Source: Olivibacter oleidegradans
GTDB lineage: Bacteria > Bacteroidota > Bacteroidia > Sphingobacteriales > Sphingobacteriaceae
Length of the DNA stretch: 64,000 bases
Direction of reading: 5' to 3'
Assembly (NCBI RefSeq): GCF_042432805.1
Contig: NZ_JBHLWO010000001.1
Coordinates: 1,922,001-1,986,000 of the forward strand
The notes beneath the pieces are model-generated. The model saw only the letters and a list, made by a program, of their open reading frames with translations. It made no database searches and was not told the DNA's origin. The position numbers and the translations under genes were made by a program. Position 1 is the first letter of the stretch. Each line of letters begins with the position of its first letter. Shown here piece by piece: positions 45,051-52,224 of the stretch.

Positions 45051-45173
45051 TCATGTTAATGTTTGTAAATCTTCAATAAATGTTTGGTAAAGTGCTTTCT
45101 TCAAACTGTTTTTTTCAAGCTCGATAAGTCTTTGGTACTTCTTGATCAGTAAGGATAATTGATGTTTATTCAT
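45051..45173 (-). CDS. Small protein, 40 residues, member of a local paralogue pair
   Basis: An ATG frame reading MNKHQLSLLIKKYQRLIELE and continuing to a TGA at 45051. It is short, but a second copy at 47713 shares 18 of the first 29 residues, with many differences at third codon positions, so the frame appears to be under protein-level selection. The sequence before the ATG (GCATCyAAACAyATCyAA) and about 60 bases after the stop are also conserved between the copies, and each ends in a terminator. Predicted to be one amphipathic, basic helix. Function unknown; no known family recognised. Confidence 0.65.
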   Translation of the reverse strand: MNKHQLSLLIKKYQRLIELEKNSLKKALYQTFIEDLQTLT

Positions 45174-45365
45174 TTGGATGTGTTTGGATGCCACGAAGCT
45201 AATGCCTTAAGATGAAAAATGCATAACCTTTCTGTAAATTTTTTAGATACATTCTAAATAATATTCAATACCCTTTGGAATAAGCAACGCTATTTGTGCA
45301 AATTCCGGGCAGGAATTGGGTAGTGCAAACTAACCGAACATTCTTAGATTTGTTTCCACAAAACA

Positions 45366-45436
45366 GGTCGGATGGCTGAGTGGTTAGGCAGAGCTCCGCA
45401 AGAGATCTCACAGTGGTTCGAATCCACTTCCGACCT
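45366..45436 (+). tRNA. tRNA-Cys (GCA)-like gene, probably degenerate
   Basis: A full cloverleaf of 71 bases: acceptor GGTCGGA/TCCGACC, D arm with GCTGAGTGGTTAGGC, T arm AGTGG-TTCGAAT-CCACT. The seven-base anticodon loop CCGCAAG gives anticodon GCA (Cys). Two faults argue against normal function: C instead of the near-universal U at position 33, and a G-A mismatch in the anticodon stem (GAGCT/AGATC). CCA is not encoded. It may be a decayed second tRNA-Cys or one used for something other than standard decoding. Confidence 0.65.
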
Positions 45437-45796
45437 CAGTAGCACATAGATGTAGTTTTTATTTGTAAAAGTAGCATCTCGACACAAACTTTTTCTCTTG
45501 ATCAACGTTTGATATCATTGGTTAGAATTGCCAGTTGTTCTTAAGCATAACAATACGACGAACGTTGAAATTGTTAAAACTACATATTGATCTGTAGACT
45601 AATAGTGCATGTTGCCCTACCTTTTGGAATCACCTTAATAAATAACGAAGATAGGACAACTTTGTGAACAATCGCTTTTTGGGCTTGACGTGCAATGCAT
45701 TAAAGCTTGATTTATAATCTGTTAAACAATAAACTCGTATCAAAAAACGTTACAATATATTTGTAGCACCCGCGAACAGATTTATTTATTTCTCTT
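45437..45796. other. 360-base gap between the tRNA and a histidine kinase
   Basis: AT-rich with no gene. TATATTTG at 45756-45763 is a good -7 element for the kinase at 45797, without a clear TTG at the right distance. The gap begins directly at the tRNA 3' end. Confidence 0.4.
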
Positions 45797-46858
45797 ATGA
45801 CTATATTGCCGCCCATCACCTCATTAACTGAAAGTTCTAAGTTGCTCTTCTTCTCGTATGATTGCAAAACAAACAGGTTTACTTATGTTAATCCTGCTTT
45901 CGAATCTTTTTTTGGACGATCGAGCGACAACTTAGATCTTGCTTTTCTGTTTGAAAAAGTTCATTACGAAGATAGGCAATATGTAAAAGAGAAATTGCTC
46001 GATTGCTTAAACGGTCAGGTAGTTCACAGTCTGGAATGTCGAATTGTTTTGCATAAAAAAAAATATTGGTTCCGAATTGAACCGCATTTAGTACGTGATG
46101 ACGACAATCAACTGCTGGTAGGACACGCAGAAGACATCAGCCTTTATAAAGAACATGATGAAAACCTAAATAGACACAACGATAAAAAAAATGCTATTTT
46201 GGGTATCATGTCGCATGATCTCGCCGGTCCCATTGGACTTATAACAAACATCACGGTGCTTTTGAATCGGGAAGTAGATCCCGATAATGTTAAAGTCAAA
46301 AAATTTCTATCCATAATTGACAGGGCAAGTAGGGAATGCTTACATCTGATACGCGATTTTTTGGATACGGAATTTTTGGAGACCGCGGAAATCAGATTAC
46401 TGAAAAGGAGAGCAGACGTGGTGCAGTTAGTTCAGCGTATGATAGAGGAGTATGCCGGAATGCAAGTGGAGTTGAATCGGTCAATATCCTTTGAGTGCAA
46501 TAGGAAAACCATTTACGCAGACATTGATGAAGCGAAGCTGCCACAGGTAATAAATAATCTCATTTCCAATGCGCTTAAATTTACGAGGGCGGACGACCGC
46601 ATTACAATCTCACTTGATGAAAGCGATACAACTATTTACATAACGGTTGCCGATACCGGAATTGGCATCCCGAAAGAATATCATGCGACTTTATTTGATA
46701 AATTCAGCCCCGCAAGGCGTAGAGGCCTTGGTGGTGAGAGCTCCACAGGCTTGGGCATGCATATCATTAAAACGATTATCGAATGGCATGGAGGTACTAT
46801 AACCTTCAAAAGTGAAGAAGGCCAAGGCACTACTTTTTATATACAACTACCGAAATAG
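45797..46858 (+). CDS. PAS-domain sensor histidine kinase
   Basis: 353 residues, cytoplasmic. PAS domain (about 10-118; FTYVNPAFESFFGRS, VGHAEDISLYKEH), HisKA with phospho-acceptor H140 in GIMSHDLAGPIGLI (an HDLAGP rather than HELRTP type), and HATPase with QVINNLISNALKFT, VADTGIGIPKEY and STGLGMHIIKTIIEWHGG. No response regulator is adjacent. The gene lies between the tRNA at 45366 and a partial tRNA copy at 46870, which may mean it came in with an integrating element. ATG start. Confidence 0.9.
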   Translation: MTILPPITSLTESSKLLFFSYDCKTNRFTYVNPAFESFFGRSSDNLDLAFLFEKVHYEDRQYVKEKLLDCLNGQVVHSLECRIVLHKKKYWFRIEPHLVRDDDNQLLVGHAEDISLYKEHDENLNRHNDKKNAILGIMSHDLAGPIGLITNITVLLNREVDPDNVKVKKFLSIIDRASRECLHLIRDFLDTEFLETAEIRLLKRRADVVQLVQRMIEEYAGMQVELNRSISFECNRKTIYADIDEAKLPQVINNLISNALKFTRADDRITISLDESDTTIYITVADTGIGIPKEYHATLFDKFSPARRRGLGGESSTGLGMHIIKTIIEWHGGTITFKSEEGQGTTFYIQLPK

Positions 46859-46869
46859 ATGCTAGTAAT

Positions 46870-46906
46870 GCGCTGCAGAAGAGATCTTGGCATGGTTTGA
46901 ATCTAC
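46870..46906 (+). repeat. Diverged partial copy of the tRNA 3' half
   Basis: An ungapped match to the tRNA at 45391-45427: the run AAGAGATCT is identical, then GGTT-GAATC-AC is kept with single changes, about two thirds identical over 37 bases. It starts 12 bases after the kinase stop. Such a truncated tRNA copy beyond inserted DNA is what an old attachment site looks like, though no integrase is present. Confidence 0.5.
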
Positions 46907-46945
46907 AAATTACTTAACCTATACACTACTTTCAGTTTGGCTATT

Positions 46946-47131
46946 CTAATTTTTCCGTACTTTCTTTTCTCTTAAGACTTCACTTTTTCCAGTGGTGTCT
47001 TCATCAGAGTCCGGGTCAAATTGTGGTTCGTCCTTATCGATCTGTTTTGCTTTTTCTTTCTCAAACTTTTCCTTCTGCCGCGGAGTAGCTGCCGGTTCGG
47101 TAGCTACTTCTTTCTTTTTATCCGATTTCAT
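46946..47131 (-). CDS. Small charged hypothetical protein
   Basis: 61 residues from ATG 47131 (MKSDKKKEVATEPAATPRQK); an upstream extension of the frame to 47221 lacks the same character. Nearly all residues are charged or polar (Lys, Glu, Asp), predicted disordered with an acidic centre (DEPQFDPDSDEDT) and a basic end. No family recognised. Low complexity makes the call less certain. Confidence 0.5.
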   Translation of the reverse strand: MKSDKKKEVATEPAATPRQKEKFEKEKAKQIDKDEPQFDPDSDEDTTGKSEVLREKKVRKN

Positions 47132-47355
47132 ATGCCTATTAAGAATATAAAAATAAATGTTCGTTGGATTATTCCTTGCTTCAAACGACAGTAACGGATT
47201 ATTGGTCCCAAAGCTCCTCATCAGGGGCTTTATTCCTTACGCTTTAAAGTGGGCGAAGGTATTTATTTACTAAAAACAAGGTAGAAGAGAATTTCTATTG
47301 TATTAAACAAAAAATAAGGTTCTTTTTGTTCAGCAAGGCTAAAAAACTTCTCCTG

Positions 47356-47544
47356 CTACCTGAAGAAAAAATAGGCTATTGCCAGCGCAATTACGGCAAC
47401 AATAATCGACCAGTGGATCGTAAAGCCAACTTTTTTGTCATCCTTTTCGTCAAGAGCCACTTTCGGTAATCCCGGATTATCTTCATGCTTGGCATAATTT
47501 GTTTCCATTGTCGTTTTTGAACTATTCGTTTTATCCTGTTCCAT
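47356..47544 (-). CDS. Small single-pass membrane protein
   Basis: 62 residues. The first ~40 are polar and charged (KVALDEKDDKK), the last 20 a membrane helix (HWSIIVAVIALAIAYFFFR), so a tail-anchored protein with its N-terminus probably inside. ATG start. No family recognised; proteins of this form are common in Sphingobacteriaceae. Confidence 0.6.
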   Translation of the reverse strand: MEQDKTNSSKTTMETNYAKHEDNPGLPKVALDEKDDKKVGFTIHWSIIVAVIALAIAYFFFR

Positions 47545-47602
47545 CTGTTATATGTCTGATACCTATAAATAACGATTTAAACTTCTTAGTGTTTGCGGAG
47601 GC

Positions 47603-47635
47603 TAAAAAAGCAAAGCCCCGCCATAAGGGCTCTGC
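47603..47635 (-). terminator. Terminator of the small gene at 47713 (minus strand)
   Basis: GCAAAGCCC and GGGCTCTGC pair with one mismatch; the A-run at 47604-47609 gives a T-run on the minus strand. Counterpart of the terminator at 44952. Confidence 0.75.
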
Positions 47636-47712
47636 TCTTACTATGAACAACTTGTAAACTAAAACTTTTATGTAAACAACTATTGCAACAACAACGCAAT
47701 CTCAATAAGGTT

Positions 47713-47859
47713 TTAGGATTTGCTGCTAAATCTCATATTCACAATAGTGTTTGCGGATCCTCTATAGCTGTGGTAAAGTACTATTTCCAAACTGTCTCTT
47801 TCAAGTTTCAAACGTCTTTTATATTTTTTAATAAGTATGAATAATTGGTGTTTATTCAT
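47713..47859 (-). CDS. Small protein, 48 residues, second member of the paralogue pair
   Basis: ATG frame beginning MNKHQLFILIKKYKRRLKLE, stop TAA at 47713. Paralogue of the 40-residue protein at 45051: conserved MNKHQL--LIKKY-R, LE--SL and LY; the tail differs. The upstream 20 bases and the 3' region to the terminator also match the other copy. Predicted basic amphipathic helix. Function unknown; possibilities include a toxin-like peptide or a small regulatory RNA with a coding function, neither shown. Confidence 0.65.
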   Translation of the reverse strand: MNKHQLFILIKKYKRRLKLERDSLEIVLYHSYRGSANTIVNMRFSSKS

Positions 47860-47985
47860 TTAGATATGTTTAGATGCGCTAAGTTGATACGTAGAGATTA
47901 AAGATCCATTTGCGATCGGTAGTCAAACTATAACAAGGTGTTCTTGTTAATGTTATATAGTCAGTTGAAAATAATATCACATATT

Positions 47986-48459
47986 ATGGAAAAACATCAT
48001 CCCATAGTTGCAGGTACCGTCGGAACAACGTTGATGACACTATTTAGCTATATGGTAGCGGCGTCTAAGGGCGAGAAATTTGAGGAACCGGCTCTTTTGG
48101 CCGAAATGGTCGAAAAATTAACAAAAGAAAAAGAACTCGCTCGTATAAGTGGCTGGACAATGCATTTCGCCATGGGCTGCAGTATGGCCTTCGTTTTCCA
48201 GCAAATATGGAAACAGACAAAAACCAATCCCGGTATAAAGCAAGGTTTAATTGCCGGTGTACTTAGTGGTTTGTCGGGAATATTAATTTGGAAAGTGGTG
48301 TTCAAGTTTCATCCAAATCCGCCTCCGATTCCGTTTAACCGGTATTATGGACATCTGCTATTGGCTCATGTAGTTTTCAGTATGGGCGTGGCATTAACCA
48401 GTAGAAATTATAAAAACGAAAAGATACAACAATCTATCGGAAATGAGGAATCTAAATAA
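47986..48459 (+). CDS. Hypothetical membrane protein
   Basis: 157 residues from ATG 47986 (MEKHHPIVAGTVGTTLMTLF); the frame is open 16 codons further upstream, but that part is less likely translated. Four hydrophobic segments: about 8-24, 55-75, 87-104 and 127-143. Charged termini. The repeated Gly-rich helices (MHFAMGCSMAFVFQQIW, GLIAGVLSGLSGILIW) resemble Bacteroidota membrane proteins of unknown role. No operon partner. Confidence 0.7.
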   Translation: MEKHHPIVAGTVGTTLMTLFSYMVAASKGEKFEEPALLAEMVEKLTKEKELARISGWTMHFAMGCSMAFVFQQIWKQTKTNPGIKQGLIAGVLSGLSGILIWKVVFKFHPNPPPIPFNRYYGHLLLAHVVFSMGVALTSRNYKNEKIQQSIGNEESK

Positions 48460-48570
48460 TTAACTGTTGAGGTTGATCTCGTATCGAAGGGAGCCGAATA
48501 TCAGTTCATTTTCGGATAAGTCGATTTGTTTGCCAAACTATACCAAATTTAATTCGAAGGGAACTAATTC

Positions 48571-48969
48571 ATGCTAGAGGATAATAAAATCTGTCAGTTG
48601 CTATCAATCAGCAGAATATACCACGAGCCAAAGGTTATGGCATATCCGAGAGGACGCGAAATACTCGAGCGGTTCCCTGATGCAGAGCGGATTCAAGTGG
48701 CCTCCCACCAAGCTATACCAGAGCTTTTTGGTTTCGAAGGAGCGGTAGAAGACTGGTTATGGAATAAAAAGAATGTGCTGATACTCGGCACCAAAAAAGC
48801 ACTGCAGGCGCGTCCCAATGCCCGAAGTTCAAACTGGGTAGCACCATCGCATTCCAATGGTTGTTCTTACTGCTATGTGCCCCGGCAGAAAGGGTATACG
48901 GCCTTACGGTTTACTTGCATCCTTTTCGGCAACACTGTCGGTTTGCATCGGATACATTTTTTTCACTGA
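48571..48969 (+). pseudogene. Truncated spore-photoproduct-lyase-like radical SAM gene
   Basis: 132 codons match only the N-terminal part of the family: ISRIYHEPKVMAYPRGREIL, ERFPDAERIQVASHQ, LILGTKKALQARPNARSSNW, then NGCSYCYVPRQKGY. The family's radical SAM motif is C-x3-C-x2-C; here only C-x2-C remains, as if four codons were lost, and after KGY the similarity ends and the frame runs into the lipoprotein region on the other strand. About two thirds of the protein is missing. The remnant cannot bind the usual 4Fe-4S cluster. Confidence 0.8.
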
Positions 48970-49135
48970 GCGTGGAGTCCTGCTCCTTTGGTGCGTCTAT
49001 GGTATCGGCATCAAACTGTTCCTGGACATCGTCGGGCGATTGACTATCGCATCCACATGCGTAAATCATTACCGTTGAAGAGATAATCAGCAATCCACCA
49101 ATCAGTTTTTTTTTAAAATTTTTGTGATTCATCAT
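48911..49135 (-). CDS. Small lipoprotein overlapping the truncated lyase
   Basis: 74 residues with a lipoprotein signal (KKKLIGGLLIISSTVMIYACG, lipobox YACG). The mature part is acidic (DDVQEQFDADTIDAPKEQD) and ends NRQCCRKGCK. Its last 59 bases overlap the lyase fragment at 48571, so the C-terminus may have been replaced when the two regions were joined by a deletion. Alternative ATGs occur in tandem at the start. Function unknown. Confidence 0.6.
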   Translation of the reverse strand: MMNHKNFKKKLIGGLLIISSTVMIYACGCDSQSPDDVQEQFDADTIDAPKEQDSTLSEKNVSDANRQCCRKGCK

Positions 49136-49602
49136 TGTTTTTCGGCTTAACTTGGCTACAAGTACATGTTAAGTTTGCCTTCTATTAAATCGTCAAGCGT
49201 TTTTCTAGTATCTCGTTCCTTCAATTCCCATGTTAGAAATCAAAATCATTTATAGCCATTATCAACAAGAAAACCCCAAAAGCGATTGAAATGTTTGAGA
49301 CCGGCGGCTATTAGTTACCTATAACGCGATAGGCAATAAACAGGAGCATGTAACAAATGTGTGATGGGTATGTTTTGGCACTTCTATTGCTTCAATATAC
49401 GCAATACTTTAACACCCTATGAAAAACGTAAAGGCTCTTGATCAAGGATCGGGAGCTTTTTCCTTTTTTTCTGCCAACAAATTATGACTTAGGGCATCAT
49501 GATAAACGATAAATTATCCTCTACAAACATGATGGCTTGTGAATTTGTTAGAAAGTCTGTATTGCTTGCGTTATCACTGCAAGTTATAGATATAAATTAA
49601 AT
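49136..49602. other. 467-base gap with an orphan terminator
   Basis: No gene is visible. The hairpin at 49431-49470 looks like a gene-end terminator but has no gene before it on the plus strand, so it may mark a deleted gene or a small RNA starting somewhere after 49136. Confidence 0.45.
49431..49470 (+). terminator. Orphan rho-independent terminator
   Basis: GCTCTTGATC and GATCGGGAGC form a 10-bp stem (two G-U pairs) with a three-base loop, followed by T-runs. The sequence from TTTAACACC to GGAGCTTTTT resembles the carbonic anhydrase terminator region at 50741-50792. Confidence 0.8.
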
Positions 49603-49857
49603 ATGATTGTAACGCTTACTCCAGACATCGTGCAACAGCTTCACGCAAAAGGCATAACCTTTCTTTATGCTCCGCTCCAATTTAGTCTTGACGATCCAAT
49701 TTGGGTACCTATGGTTGTCGAATTTTTTGACTGTGATTGGATAGATCCGCAAGCAGATGCTGTATTGTTGCTAAAAGCAGCGCTAGAGATACCCTTCGAG
49801 CAGTTTCTAAATCACCGCGTAATGCTGCCCAATAATTGGGATATGCATGTAGTTTAA
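49603..49857 (+). CDS. Hypothetical protein
   Basis: 84 residues, ATG start, soluble. No family recognised. Sequence features: MIVTLTPDIVQQLHAKG at the start and DCDWIDPQADAVLLLKAAL followed by PFEQFLNHRVMLPNNWDMHVV. Balanced composition suggests a folded domain and a real gene. Stand-alone between two gaps. Confidence 0.6.
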   Translation: MIVTLTPDIVQQLHAKGITFLYAPLQFSLDDPIWVPMVVEFFDCDWIDPQADAVLLLKAALEIPFEQFLNHRVMLPNNWDMHVV

Positions 49858-50036
49858 CAACTGTGGAATCAGTCAGACCAATCGGTCGGCTTCGATCTCA
49901 TTTAACAGCCTATGCCCTTGCTAATAATGCTATAACCATATACGAATTATTTATTGTGAAAAGACGGCAGTGAATTGCTTTCAACTTTTTAACGTTTTTC
50001 ATAGATTGCACAACATAAAACATCTAAAACATCAAA

Positions 50037-50684
50037 ATGAGAACGCTAACAAAAGAAGATCAACAGGCAATAACACCTCAAAAGGCCTTAAACCTATTGG
50101 AAGAGGGCAACAAACGGTTTGTTAATAATTTAAAAATCAATCGAAACCTTTTGCAACAAGCAAATGAGACCTCAGACGGCCAACATCCCTTCGCTGTAAT
50201 TCTAAGTTGTATCGATAGTCGCACATCCGCCGAATTGATTTTCGACCAAGGCTTGGGCGATGTTTTCAGTATCCGGGTTGCCGGTAATATTGTTAACGAA
50301 GACGTTTTAGGAAGCATGGAATTTGGTTGCAAAGTGGCGGGTGCAAAAATAATTGTCGTGTTAGGCCATACCAAATGCGGTGCAATTAAAGGCGCATGCG
50401 ATCATGTGGAAATGGGAAACCTAACCGCTTTACTCTCGAAAATTAGACCCGCTGTTGATGAAGAATTGACCATAAAGGAGAACCGTAGTTCCAAAAACAG
50501 CGAATTTGTTGAAAGGGTCTCTGCTATAAATGTTAACCGTTCGGTCAAATCGATAATAGAACGCAGTCCAATTCTCAAAGAAATGATAGAAAGTGGCGAA
50601 ATCGGAATAGTCGGCGGCATTCACGATATCACAACAGGCGTAGTTACCTTTTACCCGGACACCTCAATCTTCGGTAAAAATTGA
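50037..50684 (+). CDS. Beta-class carbonic anhydrase
   Basis: 215 residues. Zinc ligands C58 (SCIDSR, with D60 and R62 as the Asp-Arg dyad), H111 and C114 (GHTKCGAI), plus VAGNIVNEDVLGSMEFG and the late GGIHDITTG. It interconverts CO2 and bicarbonate in the cytoplasm, supplying bicarbonate for biosynthesis. No signal peptide. ATG start; a strong terminator follows at 50761, so probably monocistronic. Confidence 0.95.
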   Translation: MRTLTKEDQQAITPQKALNLLEEGNKRFVNNLKINRNLLQQANETSDGQHPFAVILSCIDSRTSAELIFDQGLGDVFSIRVAGNIVNEDVLGSMEFGCKVAGAKIIVVLGHTKCGAIKGACDHVEMGNLTALLSKIRPAVDEELTIKENRSSKNSEFVERVSAINVNRSVKSIIERSPILKEMIESGEIGIVGGIHDITTGVVTFYPDTSIFGKN

Positions 50685-50760
50685 TCACGGTCCGGTTTTA
50701 CCAACCAGAGGAGATGATATGGTAGCCGGCCATTTGATCATTAACACCTATAAGAAAAGT

Positions 50761-50792
50761 AAAGGCTCTCGATCCCTGATCGAGAGCTTTTT
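50761..50792 (+). terminator. Terminator of the carbonic anhydrase gene
   Basis: GCTCTCGATC and GATCGAGAGC form a perfect 10-bp stem around CCT, followed by five T. Confidence 0.9.
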
Positions 50793-50964
50793 CATTTAAG
50801 TTTCGGCTGTAGAAAAGAGGCAACGGATCAGATTAGCCTTATAGGATAGCTGTTTATTTTGTCGCGATACACGAAATAGTTTTTTTGGTAAACCCACTTT
50901 TGACGACGGTGAAAAAGACATTAAAAATAAAAAAAAGCATTATATAGATATGCTTTGAATAAAA

Positions 50965-50981
50965 TTGCAACTATATTGCAT
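50965..50981. promoter_or_regulatory. Palindromic operator upstream of the second TonB locus
   Basis: TTGCAA-CTATA-TTGCAT, a 6-5-6 palindrome overlapping the -33 TTG at 50976. The five-base centre is the reverse complement of that in the operator at 29687, so the two are the same site in opposite orientation. Confidence 0.65.
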
Positions 50982-51005
50982 TTTATGGAAAATGGTTTAT
51001 CTTTG
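50976..51005 (+). promoter_or_regulatory. Promoter of the second TonB locus
   Basis: TTG at 50976-50978 and TATCTTTG at 50998-51005, 19 bases apart, identical in the -7 element to the promoter of the haem locus. Confidence 0.72.
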
Positions 51006-51009
51006 ACTT

Positions 51010-51348
51010 GTGTTTGCCTCAAGAAATATGATCTGTCGGAGAATAATTGCCTATGCGTTACTCATGCTTATGCTGGTAATCCATATGGTAAAAGCCCTAC
51101 ATGAACATCCTGTTCCTGTCTCGAGCAAGCACAAATATTGCGGTGAGACAGAACAGATCGTTGCCCAGCATAGCGCTCATTGTAAGATCTGTGATTTCCA
51201 TCTGATAGGAGACAGTGATGTGTCTGTACTGTCTTTCCGTTTCCTTATACCCCAAATTGCTGAGGTGTACGATACGCCTAACGCAAGCTTTTGCTACGCT
51301 AAATATTTAATCGTCGTCAGTCTTCGCGGTCCCCCCATATCCTGCTAA
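51010..51348 (+). CDS. Small His/Cys-rich membrane protein, paralogue of that at 29733
   Basis: 112 residues from GTG 51010; an ATG six codons later (51028) is an alternative. One membrane helix (about 12-28) then VIHMVKALHEHPVPVSSKH, a His-containing loop, the motif CKICDFHLIG, a second hydrophobic segment, and the ending SLRGPPISC. It shares HEH, CKICxFHL and LRGPP with the protein at 29733 and also the upstream promoter and operator. A metal-binding accessory role for the following transporters is inferred. Confidence 0.75.
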   Translation: MFASRNMICRRIIAYALLMLMLVIHMVKALHEHPVPVSSKHKYCGETEQIVAQHSAHCKICDFHLIGDSDVSVLSFRFLIPQIAEVYDTPNASFCYAKYLIVVSLRGPPISC

Positions 51349-51510
51349 CGCATTGCATTATTCCATAGTTATATAAGCGGATCATCTGATAGTCACTACT
51401 CTCTAGCATTAACCGGATTCCGGCAGCTGAGCGTTCAGGCTGGTTGAAGTGATGAAAATCTTTTCAGATTCCGTTAAACATTATTTCAATCATTCCAAAT
51501 TTCTTTAAGC

Positions 51511-52212
51511 GTGAGCGTACTCAAAGCAGAACAGCTTAGCAAGGCGTATAACGACACCTTTGCTTTGCGCAATCTCAATCTATCCGTAGAAAAAGGCGAA
51601 ATCTTTTGTCTACTCGGACAAAACGGTGCCGGTAAAACAACCACCATCAATCTAATCTTAGGGTTTTTAGCCCCCACCAGTGGCCGTGCCCTTATCAATG
51701 GCATTGAAGTTAGACAAAATGACGTTGCCACAAAAAAACATGTGGCCTACATCCCTGAAGTCGTGCAATTGTACGGCAATCTTTCAGGCGTCGAAAACCT
51801 TGATTTTTTTAGCCGTATTGCGGGCTATCGCTATCCTACAGAAGCACTCCATGAGTTCTTGGATAAAGCTGGTCTGCAACGGGAGGCAAGTGCTCGGCGA
51901 TTATCGACCTATTCGAAGGGTATGCGCCAGAAAGTTGGCATTGCTATCGCATTGGCCAAAAAAGCGGATCTGATTTTAATGGACGAACCTACCTCAGGGC
52001 TCGACCCAAAAGCAACGGACGAATTTACTACCATATGCAAAGGACTTATTGGCGAAGGTAAAGCAATTTTTATGGCAACGCATGATATCTTCAATGCAGT
52101 TAACATGGCAACACGCATCGGCATCATGAAACAAGGCGAACTGGTACATACCATTACCAACAGTGGGATCACGGCGAATGAATTACAAACCTTATACCTC
52201 GAAACAATTTAG
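51511..52212 (+). CDS. ABC transporter ATP-binding protein
   Basis: 233 residues, GTG start. Walker A GQNGAGKTT (36-44), Q-loop region, signature YSKGMRQ (134-140), Walker B LILMDE (154-159) followed by PTSGLDP, and the H-loop in ATHDI. It most resembles ATPases of ABC-2/NosF-type exporters. The two integral membrane partners are encoded at 54732 and 56183, on either side of nothing but the receptor gene at 52225. The 12-base gap to the receptor indicates one operon. Confidence 0.92.
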   Translation: MSVLKAEQLSKAYNDTFALRNLNLSVEKGEIFCLLGQNGAGKTTTINLILGFLAPTSGRALINGIEVRQNDVATKKHVAYIPEVVQLYGNLSGVENLDFFSRIAGYRYPTEALHEFLDKAGLQREASARRLSTYSKGMRQKVGIAIALAKKADLILMDEPTSGLDPKATDEFTTICKGLIGEGKAIFMATHDIFNAVNMATRIGIMKQGELVHTITNSGITANELQTLYLETI

Positions 52213-52224
52213 CGTTAAGGCAGT

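Larger units (their letters stand above)
50685..51009. other. 325-base gap holding a terminator, an operator and a promoter
   Basis: Contains the carbonic anhydrase terminator (50761-50792), then AT-rich sequence, then the operator and promoter of the second TonB locus (50965-51005). No gene. Confidence 0.6.
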
